A stretch of DNA of 7,781 nt from the NCBI GenBank assembly GCA_009908585.1, contig JAAAOZ010000071.1:1-7781 (forward strand), in the 5' to 3' direction. Made by a program: the position numbers and the translations under genes. Each line of letters starts with the position of its first letter. The first letter of the stretch is position 1. Below are positions 1 through 5,895 of this stretch, piece after piece. Below the pieces are notes generated by a model that had not been told where the DNA came from, made no database searches, and was given only the letters and a program-made list of their open reading frames with translations. Origin of the DNA: Chloroflexota bacterium (GTDB lineage: Bacteria > Chloroflexota > Anaerolineae > B4-G1 > SLSP01).

Positions 1-1397
1 ATCATCTCCTCGTAGGAGTTGGGGCGCGGCATCGTGAAGGGGTGATGGGCGGCCTCCCAACGTTCCTCGTCCTCGTTCCATTCGAACATCGGGAAGTCCA
101 ACACCCAGCCGAACGCGATCAGGTCGGGGTCTACCAACTCCAGGCGATCCCGGAAGGTGAGGCGCAGCGCGGAAAGCGAGGCGGCTACCACCTGCGGTTC
201 GGCGGCGACGATGCAGACCAGATCGCCCACGTCCGCGCCGACCTCCTCGCGAATGGCCGATAACTCCTCTTCGGAGAGAAACTTCACCGTGGGGCCATGC
301 ACCTCGGCCTCGCGATAGGCCAGCGTGACCAGGCCCTTCGCGCCGTTCTGTTTGGCGACGTCCGTCAATTCGTCGATTTCGCGGCGCGAATAGTCCGCGC
401 ATCCCGGCGCGCAGATGGCCTTGACCTCCCCGCCCGATTTGACGGCGCCGCTGAAGACGCGGAACTTGCTCTCGCGCACACTCTCGGTGATATCGACCAA
501 CTCCATCCCAAAGCGCAGATCGGGCTTGTCCGTGCCGAAGCGCGCCAGAGCCTCCGCATACGAGAGCCGGGGAAAAGGCGTAACGCAGCGCTTCTCCGGG
601 GCGACGACAGCGAGCATCTTCGTCATCATATCCTCGATGATGTCGAGTACGTCGTCGCGATGCACGAAGGACATCTCCAGATCCAACTGCGTGAACTCCG
701 GTTGGCGATCCCCGCGTTGATCCTCATCGCGGAAGCAGCGCGCGATCTGGAAGTAGCGCTCAAAGCCAGCCACCATCAGCAATTGCTTGAGCTGCTGTGG
801 GGATTGCGGCAGGGCGTAGAATTTACCCGGATGCACGCGGCTGGGCACCAGGTAGTCGCGCGCGCCCTCCGGCGTCGACTTAAAGAGATACGGCGTTTCG
901 ATTTCCAAGAATCCATATTCGCTGAGATAATCCCGCATGAACTTGACGACGGCATGGCGCAGAGCTAAATTCCGCTGCATCCGCGCGCGGCGCAGATCCA
1001 AGTAGCGATAGCGCAGGCGCAGCGCCTCGTCCGTGGTCGCGTCCTCGTGCTCGTAGATGTAGAAGGGCGGCGTCTGTGAAGTATTGAGGATCTTCGCCTC
1101 GTGGGCCGCCACCTCGATCTCGCCCGACGGCCAATCGGGGTTGATCTGATCCTCCGGACGCTTCCGCACGCGACCGCGCACCTGCACCACGTACTCGCCG
1201 CGCACCTCCGAGGCCACCTCGTGCGCCTCCGAGGCGATATCCGGGCTGGCGATCACCTGCGTCAACCCATCCCGGTCGCGCAGCGCGATGAAAATCACGC
1301 CGCCGTGATCCCGGCGACGATTTACCCATCCGGCCAACGTCACGTCCTTGCCCGCGTGTTCGGCGCGCAACTCTCCACACGAATGACTCTTGAGCAT
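1..1397 (-). CDS. aspS: Aspartyl-tRNA synthetase (AspRS), bacterial type, 3' end cut by window edge
   Basis: This class II synthetase charges tRNA-Asp with aspartate in the cytoplasm. About 465 codons are present; bacterial AspRS is usually near 590 residues, so the last ~120, including class II motif 3, lie beyond the left edge. Visible in order: an N-terminal OB-fold anticodon-binding domain (about 1-105, with GWVNRRRDHGG at 23-33), the start of the catalytic core with a motif 1-like segment (FLEIETPYL, 163-171), the QSPQQLKQLLM segment (198-208), and motif 2 (FRDEDQRGDRQPEFTQLD, 222-239). Next come an insertion region typical of the bacterial form (about 280-410) and AHHPFTMP near the break. 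The ATG at 1397-1395 follows AAGGAG (minus strand, 1403-1408) by about 5 bases, which fixes the start. His31 in the OB-fold loop is the residue reported for non-discriminating bacterial AspRS, whereas E. coli has Leu there. The identity is secure; tRNA specificity is inferred. Confidence 0.97.
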   Translation of the reverse strand, partial: MLKSHSCGELRAEHAGKDVTLAGWVNRRRDHGGVIFIALRDRDGLTQVIASPDIASEAHEVASEVRGEYVVQVRGRVRKRPEDQINPDWPSGEIEVAAHEAKILNTSQTPPFYIYEHEDATTDEALRLRYRYLDLRRARMQRNLALRHAVVKFMRDYLSEYGFLEIETPYLFKSTPEGARDYLVPSRVHPGKFYALPQSPQQLKQLLMVAGFERYFQIARCFRDEDQRGDRQPEFTQLDLEMSFVHRDDVLDIIEDMMTKMLAVVAPEKRCVTPFPRLSYAEALARFGTDKPDLRFGMELVDITESVRESKFRVFSGAVKSGGEVKAICAPGCADYSRREIDELTDVAKQNGAKGLVTLAYREAEVHGPTVKFLSEEELSAIREEVGADVGDLVCIVAAEPQVVAASLSALRLTFRDRLELVDPDLIAFGWVLDFPMFEWNEDEERWEAAHHPFTMPRPNSYEEM

Positions 1398-1409
1398 GTC
1401 AACTCCTTC

Positions 1410-1425
1410 CCCTAGAACCCTAGAA
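1410..1425. repeat. Two tandem 8-bp units in the aspS leader
   Basis: The unit CCCTAGAA occurs twice head to tail (1410-1417 and 1418-1425), followed by a further C. On the aspS strand it reads TTCTAGGG twice, just upstream of the Shine-Dalgarno sequence. It is a short simple repeat and no function is claimed. Confidence 0.6.
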
Positions 1426-1447
1426 CTCAATCCATAACATCCCCATC

Positions 1448-1475
1448 ACTATACCACAGCGAAGCGCATGGGCAA
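1448..1475 (-). promoter_or_regulatory. Likely sigma70-type promoter of aspS
   Basis: Read on the minus strand, a TTGCCC -35 box (1475-1470) and a TATAGT -10 box (1453-1448) are 16 bp apart. TG one base before the -10 gives an extended -10 (TGGTATAGT). Transcription would begin near 1441, giving a leader of about 44 bases. This is a consensus match only. Confidence 0.5.
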
Positions 1476-1571
1476 GCAGGCCTTTCCCACTTTTCGGAAA
1501 GAACGAGCTATCCGTCCCGTAGGCCAGCGCCCCATCACTTTTTGGGATTGTGACACCTAGATTGCCAAAAT

Positions 1572-1600
1572 TTGTAATTCCTAGTAATATTAGATATAAT
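1572..1600 (+). promoter_or_regulatory. Strong sigma70-type promoter for the envelope operon
   Basis: TTGTAA (1572-1577) and a perfect TATAAT (1595-1600) are separated by exactly 17 bp in an AT-rich patch. The expected start point, about 1606-1611, falls 0-5 bases from the ATG of the next gene, leaving no room for a ribosome-binding site. It is the only clear promoter seen ahead of the three plus-strand genes. Confidence 0.65.
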
Positions 1601-1610
1601 CATAGTTAGA

Positions 1611-2888
1611 ATGGAAGGAGTTGCGAGTCTTTTACCGCGTTGGCTGATAGATTGGCTCCAGGTTTACATCGTGCCATTCTTTCAAATCCAGGCACGAGTG
1701 TTATTGCGAGCCTTATTGCGTGGTGCCACGGACACCATCCTGTTTATCAGTCTGCCGCTGACGATAGGCATTGGAAGCCAAGCCATCTGGCGCAGTCGAT
1801 ATGAATTCACTTCAGAGCAACAGCAAAAAATCGAAAAGTGGTCCAGCGTCTCCCAGATCATCGCTTATCAAGAGGATATTCCGCCTGTCGTCCCGTTGGT
1901 CCTGTGGTATAAAGAAAATGGTCTCAAATCCGAAAATCCAGGCAATTGCGAAGGCATTATGGGGCTGCACACCGCCATCAACTCCGGCGAATTGCCTTGT
2001 TTCCCCACCGGCCCGATTGGCACTTGGGAAATTTCCTATCAATTGTTGTTAGGCGCCCGCACCTTTAAATCGTACTGTCCGGAGGTAAGCTACACTACTA
2101 ATAATCCCAGCATCTTACAACGCTGTTATCTTCGGTACAACGCAGGCCCCAAGACGCAACAAGATCCAGATGCATCCGCCTATGTGATGAATGGCTACGA
2201 TGCCGCGCATCAGGACATGATCCTGACAGATGTGGGAGGGCAAACTTACCAACTCAGCGCCTTAGGCGCTTGGCCGGTCCATCTCAGCATTCAAATGCAA
2301 CTAGCCCAGCGCAGCACACCCATGGCGCCGCCCGTCCTCTTGGCGCCGACGATGTTGAGCCAAGAGTTGATTGACAAGGCCTGGATAAGGACCACCGATA
2401 TTTCCATCAATGGGCGAGAGATCGCGCCGGGCGGACAACGAACGTGTCGCCAGCCGGTCGTGGACGATTGCTTGATCGCGCCCCACGACGACGGTGATCC
2501 AACACTCCGGCCTTCCGTCAGCCCGCTGTTGGTGCCGCCGGAGGAAAGCGGCTCTCTCTCCTGCGGATTGCTTCCCGGCATGGATCTGACGCCGCCGAAA
2601 GCATCCATCGTCTTGGCGCCGATGTCGGGCTATCTCAAGCGCTACACGGACGAGTTCGGACACTTAGCCATTCAAATCGAAAACGAAGAGTGGATCGTCT
2701 GGATCACGGGCTTACGTTCCTATACCCACGCGGAGGGGACGGTGACATCGGAGACGCCGATTGGCGCGATCAGCGGGGCCGGCCGTCACACCGCTAATAT
2801 CCACTACGCCATCTACGACAAAGTCGAAGCTGGATTCGTGGATCCGTTAAGTTTTATTCCAATGGGCATGTGTCCGCCCACTGGATAA
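1611..2888 (+). CDS. Membrane-anchored lytic-transglycosylase-like protein with a degenerate M23 (LytM) domain
   Basis: The protein has 425 residues. A basic, hydrophobic N-terminus leads into a membrane segment at about 41-58, so the rest is predicted to lie outside the membrane. Residues ~80-180 resemble a GH23/SLT lysozyme-like domain: a helix with candidate catalytic Glu102 (LWYKENGL), then CEGIMGLH (113-120) and LRYNAG (174-179), matching the family's E-S, G-x-M-G-L and Y-N-A-G motifs. Residues ~315-415 resemble an M23 domain: GMDLTPP (323-329), YTH (371-373) and NIHYAI (396-401). Where M23 peptidases have HxGxD and HxH, this protein has Leu321 and Asn396, while Asp325, His373 and His398 remain. 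Peptidase activity is therefore doubtful. Several cysteines (113, 130, 156, 172, 279, 287, 318, 421) may form disulfides. No Shine-Dalgarno precedes the ATG. It heads an operon with the LysM and PH-like genes. Domain assignments are by motif reading. Confidence 0.8.
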   Translation: MEGVASLLPRWLIDWLQVYIVPFFQIQARVLLRALLRGATDTILFISLPLTIGIGSQAIWRSRYEFTSEQQQKIEKWSSVSQIIAYQEDIPPVVPLVLWYKENGLKSENPGNCEGIMGLHTAINSGELPCFPTGPIGTWEISYQLLLGARTFKSYCPEVSYTTNNPSILQRCYLRYNAGPKTQQDPDASAYVMNGYDAAHQDMILTDVGGQTYQLSALGAWPVHLSIQMQLAQRSTPMAPPVLLAPTMLSQELIDKAWIRTTDISINGREIAPGGQRTCRQPVVDDCLIAPHDDGDPTLRPSVSPLLVPPEESGSLSCGLLPGMDLTPPKASIVLAPMSGYLKRYTDEFGHLAIQIENEEWIVWITGLRSYTHAEGTVTSETPIGAISGAGRHTANIHYAIYDKVEAGFVDPLSFIPMGMCPPTG

Positions 2889-2922
2889 ATGGATGATTGA
2901 CCTGAACTTTTTAATTGGCTGA

Positions 2923-2928
2923 AAGGAG
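2923..2928 (+). promoter_or_regulatory. Ribosome-binding site that fixes the LysM protein start
   Basis: AAGGAG lies 7 bases before the ATG at 2936. An in-frame TTG at 2915 would place this site inside the coding region, so the ATG is preferred. Confidence 0.8.
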
Positions 2929-2935
2929 AATCGAT

Positions 2936-3487
2936 ATGAATGCTGGAGCTTTAGTACCTCTATTCTTTGTCGTCTTGGCCGTAGTCTGGGCATTCTGGCT
3001 GATTTTCAAGGAGGATCTTCTCTCTGAAAATATAGGAAAGCTTTTCGCATACTTTGTGGGAGTTATCCTCACCCTTCTTCTGGTCTTGTGGATTACCACG
3101 ATGTTCCTGCCCTGGTGGTCGGTCAGCTTGGTGAGGAACACGCAAGATTCTGAACAAATGGAGGTCCTGCAGGACGTCGGACGTCAGCTATGGAATGATG
3201 CAATGAGCGCCCCTTCGACCGTCTCAGAGGTCACCGTGGAGCCAACGCCGGTAGAATCACCTGGCACCGGCGTCATCCCCACGCCCACGCCTGTTCCTCA
3301 AAGCGGGGAAAGCGGCGCTATCTCTGGGCAATCAGCGGGAGGGACGACGCATGTCGTCCAGTCTGGGGAGACTTTGTTCAGCCTCAGCCAACGCTATGGC
3401 GTCGAGATGGATGCCATCAGAGAGCGCAACAACCTTGAAGGCGACAGGATCCAGATCGGGCAAGAACTCATTATACCGACCCAGTGA
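2936..3487 (+). CDS. Two-helix membrane protein with C-terminal LysM domain
   Basis: The protein has 183 residues. Two hydrophobic helices (about 7-24 and 38-59) are joined by a short charged loop containing KEDLL. A segment of about 30 residues follows, then a Pro/Thr/Ser/Gly-rich linker (about 92-137, including TPTPTPVP). A LysM domain ends the protein (about 138-182: THVVQSGETLFSLSQRYGV through GQELIIPTQ). LysM domains bind N-acetylglucosamine-containing glycans such as peptidoglycan. To place LysM outside, both termini would have to be extracytoplasmic with the short loop inside. The gene follows the transglycosylase-like gene by 47 bases and overlaps the next gene by 4 bases, which points to co-transcription. 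The likely role is anchoring or sensing at the cell wall; no enzymatic motif is seen. LysM identity is firm, the cellular role is inferred. Confidence 0.88.
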   Translation: MNAGALVPLFFVVLAVVWAFWLIFKEDLLSENIGKLFAYFVGVILTLLLVLWITTMFLPWWSVSLVRNTQDSEQMEVLQDVGRQLWNDAMSAPSTVSEVTVEPTPVESPGTGVIPTPTPVPQSGESGAISGQSAGGTTHVVQSGETLFSLSQRYGVEMDAIRERNNLEGDRIQIGQELIIPTQ

Positions 3488-4143
3488 GTGAAACACAGAC
3501 GTCCGATCCCAAAACCGAGCGTAAAATAACCGCTCAGGGTATATTGAAGCGCCTATCCAAGCTCTACGATAGGCTACTTCGCCCTTTCACCGAAAGCTTC
3601 TTCCCCAAGCCGCACTACCTGGAGGGAGAAACCGTGGAGCGGGTGATAGGAATGCATCCCTATCGTAAACAAGTGCCCCAGATCTTGGGGGGAATGGGAG
3701 CCATTCTCTTTGTCTTCACCCTGGTTGGATTTATTGCCGTGGCAGATGCCAACAGTGACACGGGCGACATGATTGCCATGGCGGGGTTCATCCTCTCCGT
3801 CTTCCTAATCTTCGAGTCCATTGACGGCTGGATAGCCTACCGTCAATGGCAATTCATCCTGACCGACAAGCGCATCATCCTCATCACCCCCGATCCTCAA
3901 CGGAGAGGTTTCGCCGATGCAATCTACCTGAAACGGGGCAAAATTCAAGTCCTCGACACCAACTTCTCTCGCAATCCAATTTGGGGACTCTTCCAAGCGA
4001 TCACCGGCTCACGTGATGTGATGTTGAGCATGGGCGGCTATGAGTTTTTAGAGGAAGGGGCACAGGTCAAGGGTGGATTGCGATTTCCCGATGTCGCCCA
4101 AGCGGATATCAGCCAGTTAGAACAGTTGATCTTCGGTGGCTGA
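3484..4143 (+). CDS. Two-helix membrane protein with bacterial PH-like domain
   Basis: The protein has 219 residues. It starts at a GTG whose last two bases form part of the TGA stop of the LysM gene (GTGA overlap). No good Shine-Dalgarno is visible, so translational coupling is likely. A basic, polar N-terminus (1-65) precedes two membrane helices (about 67-86 and 96-112). A soluble domain of ~100 residues follows, beginning YRQWQFILTDKRIILITP (119-136). That phrase and the domain order resemble the bacterial PH (YdbS/YdbT, bPH_2-like) families, where a membrane hairpin is followed by a PH fold. The domain ends in an acidic and hydrophobic helix (about 201-217). Members of this group are poorly characterised; no catalytic residues are evident and no function is claimed beyond a membrane-associated scaffold. 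It closes the operon and is followed by a terminator. Confidence 0.7.
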   Translation: MSETQTSDPKTERKITAQGILKRLSKLYDRLLRPFTESFFPKPHYLEGETVERVIGMHPYRKQVPQILGGMGAILFVFTLVGFIAVADANSDTGDMIAMAGFILSVFLIFESIDGWIAYRQWQFILTDKRIILITPDPQRRGFADAIYLKRGKIQVLDTNFSRNPIWGLFQAITGSRDVMLSMGGYEFLEEGAQVKGGLRFPDVAQADISQLEQLIFGG

Positions 4144-4164
4144 GTAGTATTCAACACTTTGACA

Positions 4165-4192
4165 CGCTCCCGATTAGCATCGGTTGGGAGCG
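4165..4192 (+). other. Hairpin downstream of the PH-like gene
   Basis: CGCTCCC (4165-4171) pairs perfectly with GGGAGCG (4186-4192); an inner GAT/ATC pairing may extend it. No T tract follows, so it is not a terminator by itself. It might be an RNA 3'-end stabiliser ahead of the terminator at 4230. Confidence 0.35.
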
Positions 4193-4229
4193 GAGTTGGA
4201 TATAGCAAGGATCTCATCAAGAACGACGC

Positions 4230-4264
4230 AAAAAGCGGCCTAAGTCTAACTCAGGCCGCTTTTT
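4230..4264. terminator. Strong bidirectional intrinsic terminator
   Basis: AAAAAGCGGCCT (4230-4241) and AGGCCGCTTTTT (4253-4264) form a perfect 12-bp stem around an 11-base loop. The GC core is flanked by A5 and T5, so either strand yields a hairpin followed by U residues. It sits 87 bases after the PH-like gene and 23 bases after the GH99-like gene, which converge on it. Confidence 0.92.
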
Positions 4265-4286
4265 CATATCAGCAATCGCAGAGCGT

Positions 4287-5621
4287 TCATCTCCGCTTGA
4301 AGTTGATCACCCCTGCCACAAGCAAGGGTAAAAGCGCCGGGAGAATCGCGCATCCTTTGGGAGTGGTGCCCTCAACCGGCATCATCGGGCGTTTAGGAGG
4401 GGAAGTGGGTGTGATGGTAGCATAAGCGTGGGTGGGAGCGGGCGGTAAAACCGCTGTCGGAGGAAAGGTCGGCGTGGGGGTCAACGTCGGCGTCGAGAAT
4501 CGAATCGGCGTCTCCGTGGGGATCGGCGTGGCCGTCGGCGTGATGTAGGGCGTGGCCGTCGGCGTGATGACGGGCGTCGCCGTTGGCGTGATCACGGGCG
4601 TCGCCGTCGGTGTCAGCACAGGCGTGGTCGTCGGCGTCAGCACGGGCGTCGCGGTGGGCGCCGGCATAAAATCGGCGCTCCGATAGTCCGCCGCCAACTC
4701 CGAGGTCAGATCGAGATACGCATCCCCATAATTGACCGACGGCTCAATGTAGGTGCCCTCCATCCACTCGTTGAAGCTCGTGATCACCACCCAATCCGCC
4801 TCACTCCTGATCGCACCTCCCCAACAGGTGCGATAGAAATCCCCGCCGTCGCGGGCGCGCACGAACGCATCGGAGCGCCCCGTCACCAAGTCGTTGTAGC
4901 CGGGCATCACTGTTGCGATCCAGTAGCGGAAGGTGTCGTGCGCTTGATTCCACGCACGGACTTCGTTCCCCCAGCGAACCAGCACCGAATCCGGCTCATC
5001 CGACCACGCCACGCTGTAGAGATACAAACCATCGAAGGCCGCCAGATAGTCCAGATTGGCCCCTTCTGCGATCCAGATCATCTGCCGATTGGGATCGACC
5101 TCATTACGAATGGCCTTCCAGCTATTGACGGAAAAAATCTCCTGCCGCCAGAAGAAAATAACCGGCTTTCCATCCACGCGGAGATAAGCCGAATGTCTCG
5201 CGTGTTGATCACGCAGGACTTTGAGCGCGTCTTGCACTGCCACCGTCGTCTGGAGGAAATTCGGCGCCCCCAGATCCACGGAGATCGCCGCGTACGTCTC
5301 GTAACTGCGCGCCTCGTCCAGCAGAGCGCGAAAGTTCGGCTCGGTGGGATTATTCTCCATGCTGGGGCCATACCAGGCGAGCACCAGCGCATCGATTCCG
5401 GCGCGCTGCGCTTCCTGCACGTGGCGATCAATCGCCGCCGATGAAAGATAAGGCTGCAACGGCTTATCCGGGAGCGATTCCTCCCACGTGGACCAATCGA
5501 ACCACGCATAGTAGAGCGCCAACACCAAGCGCTCGTCCTGAGTACGAGCGGGCATAGGGCGCGAAATCAAGAAAGATACTACTAACAAGAGATCGACGAG
5601 CCAGAGATGTTTCCGCTTCAC
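4287..5621 (-). CDS. Secreted GH99-like glycoside hydrolase with Thr-Pro stalk and C-terminal anchor
   Basis: The protein has 444 residues. The GTG start at 5621-5619 is preceded by AGGAG (minus strand, 5628-5632) at 6 bases. A basic N-terminus and hydrophobic core (about 1-25) form a signal peptide. Residues ~30-315 read as a GH99-like (endo-alpha-mannosidase/mannanase relative) TIM barrel: an opening strand with LALYYAWFDW (34-43), GIDALVLAWYGP (75-86), and the signature SFNEWMEGTYIEPS (282-295). Glu285 and Glu288 align by motif with the two catalytic glutamates of GH99; the usual His between them is Met287. A stalk follows (321-368, six octads of the TPTATPVI type, then more Thr/Pro). The protein ends with a Cys, a hydrophobic helix (about 423-440) and FKRR. 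It is probably displayed on the cell surface and acts on an alpha-mannan or related glycan. The fold is well supported, the substrate is not. It is divergent from the BMP transporter genes. Confidence 0.82.
   Translation of the reverse strand: MKRKHLWLVDLLLVVSFLISRPMPARTQDERLVLALYYAWFDWSTWEESLPDKPLQPYLSSAAIDRHVQEAQRAGIDALVLAWYGPSMENNPTEPNFRALLDEARSYETYAAISVDLGAPNFLQTTVAVQDALKVLRDQHARHSAYLRVDGKPVIFFWRQEIFSVNSWKAIRNEVDPNRQMIWIAEGANLDYLAAFDGLYLYSVAWSDEPDSVLVRWGNEVRAWNQAHDTFRYWIATVMPGYNDLVTGRSDAFVRARDGGDFYRTCWGGAIRSEADWVVITSFNEWMEGTYIEPSVNYGDAYLDLTSELAADYRSADFMPAPTATPVLTPTTTPVLTPTATPVITPTATPVITPTATPYITPTATPIPTETPIRFSTPTLTPTPTFPPTAVLPPAPTHAYATITPTSPPKRPMMPVEGTTPKGCAILPALLPLLVAGVINFKRR
4518..4661 (-). 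repeat. Six 24-bp units encoding a Thr-Pro octapeptide stalk
   Basis: This stretch lies inside the GH99-like gene and encodes residues 321-368 as six octads: APTATPVL, TPTTTPVL, TPTATPVI twice, TPTATPYI and TPTATPIP. The DNA units are near-identical with third-base changes, which suggests slippage or unequal-exchange expansion under selection on the protein. Such linkers are common between catalytic and anchoring parts of secreted Chloroflexota proteins. Confidence 0.9.
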
Positions 5622-5682
5622 AATGATCTCCTAAATATGAACCATTCAACGCCATCAAGGGCACATCAACAAAGGCGAGAAA

Positions 5683-5711
5683 AGTATAGCGCAGGGCGAG
5701 GTAAAAAACAA
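5683..5711 (-). promoter_or_regulatory. Likely promoter of the GH99-like gene
   Basis: On the minus strand, TTGTTT (5711-5706) and TATACT (5688-5683) are 17 bp apart. The expected start is near 5676, giving a leader of about 55 bases that ends in a good Shine-Dalgarno. Confidence 0.55.
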
Positions 5712-5723
5712 GCCGCACAGCGC

Positions 5724-5747
5724 GAGGATGCCTTGATCCTCCATCCT
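5724..5747. promoter_or_regulatory. Candidate operator between divergent promoters
   Basis: GAGGAT (5724-5729) and ATCCTC (5736-5741) form a perfect inverted repeat with a 6-base spacer. A further ATCCT follows at 5743-5747, so AGGATG (5725-5730) also pairs with CATCCT (5742-5747). The cluster lies between the two divergent -35 boxes (5711 and 5763). A regulator binding here could affect both transcripts. No regulator gene is in the window. Confidence 0.35.
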
Positions 5748-5762
5748 GAAAATGAACGCCCA

Positions 5763-5790
5763 TTGTCACCCGCCCAGCTTATGCTACACT
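5763..5790 (+). promoter_or_regulatory. Likely promoter of the BMP lipoprotein gene
   Basis: TTGTCA (5763-5768) and TACACT (5785-5790) are 16 bp apart. TG at 5782-5783 gives an extended -10 (TGCTACACT). Transcription should start near 5797, leaving a leader of about 100 bases. Confidence 0.55.
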
Positions 5791-5800
5791 ATGAAAGCAA

Positions 5801-5832
5801 GGGAAGATAACTTCTTTGAAAGTTATCTTCCC
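5801..5832 (+). promoter_or_regulatory. Perfect 13-bp hairpin at the 5' end of the BMP leader
   Basis: GGGAAGATAACTT (5801-5813) pairs exactly with AAGTTATCTTCCC (5820-5832) around a 6-base loop. It begins within a few bases of the predicted transcript start. A second, weak 5-bp hairpin (CCATC 5835-5839, GATGG 5846-5850) is followed by TAGTTTTT. The first may protect the 5' end from decay. Together they could form an attenuator. I do not recognise a known riboswitch. Confidence 0.55.
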
Positions 5833-5881
5833 CTCCATCACCTGAGATGGTAGTTTTTCTAGTCCAAACATAGTTTAAGAT

Positions 5882-5890
5882 AGGAGGAGG
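5882..5890 (+). promoter_or_regulatory. Doubled ribosome-binding site of the BMP lipoprotein gene
   Basis: AGGAGGAGG contains two overlapping AGGAGG motifs, 8 and 5 bases before the ATG at 5896. This predicts efficient translation, which suits an abundant substrate-binding protein. Confidence 0.8.
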
Positions 5891-5895
5891 TACCG

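Noticed and set aside
297..968. Long plus-strand open frame of 223 codons opposite aspS
   Set aside because: The minus strand here encodes continuous, conserved AspRS sequence including motif 2. The plus-strand frame is a shadow of a GC-rich gene and has no recognisable domain.
4159..4206. Perfect TTGACA (4159-4164) with TATAGC downstream (4201-4206)
   Set aside because: The spacing is 36 bp, no -10 box occurs at 16-18 bp, and no plus-strand gene follows before the terminator.
4159..4425. Plus-strand open frame of 88 codons after the PH-like gene
   Set aside because: It runs through the terminator hairpin and the 3' end of the GH99-like gene, with no ribosome-binding site or recognisable sequence.
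4518..4661. Regular 24-bp repeats resembling a CRISPR or minisatellite array
   Set aside because: The repeats are contiguous with no unique spacers and stay in frame as Thr-Pro octads, so they are a coding repeat.
4938..5444. Plus-strand open frame of 168 codons opposite the GH99-like gene
   Set aside because: It overlaps the barrel-coding part of the GH99-like gene, has no clear ribosome-binding site or family motifs, and its His/Arg/Ile-rich content is typical of an antisense shadow.
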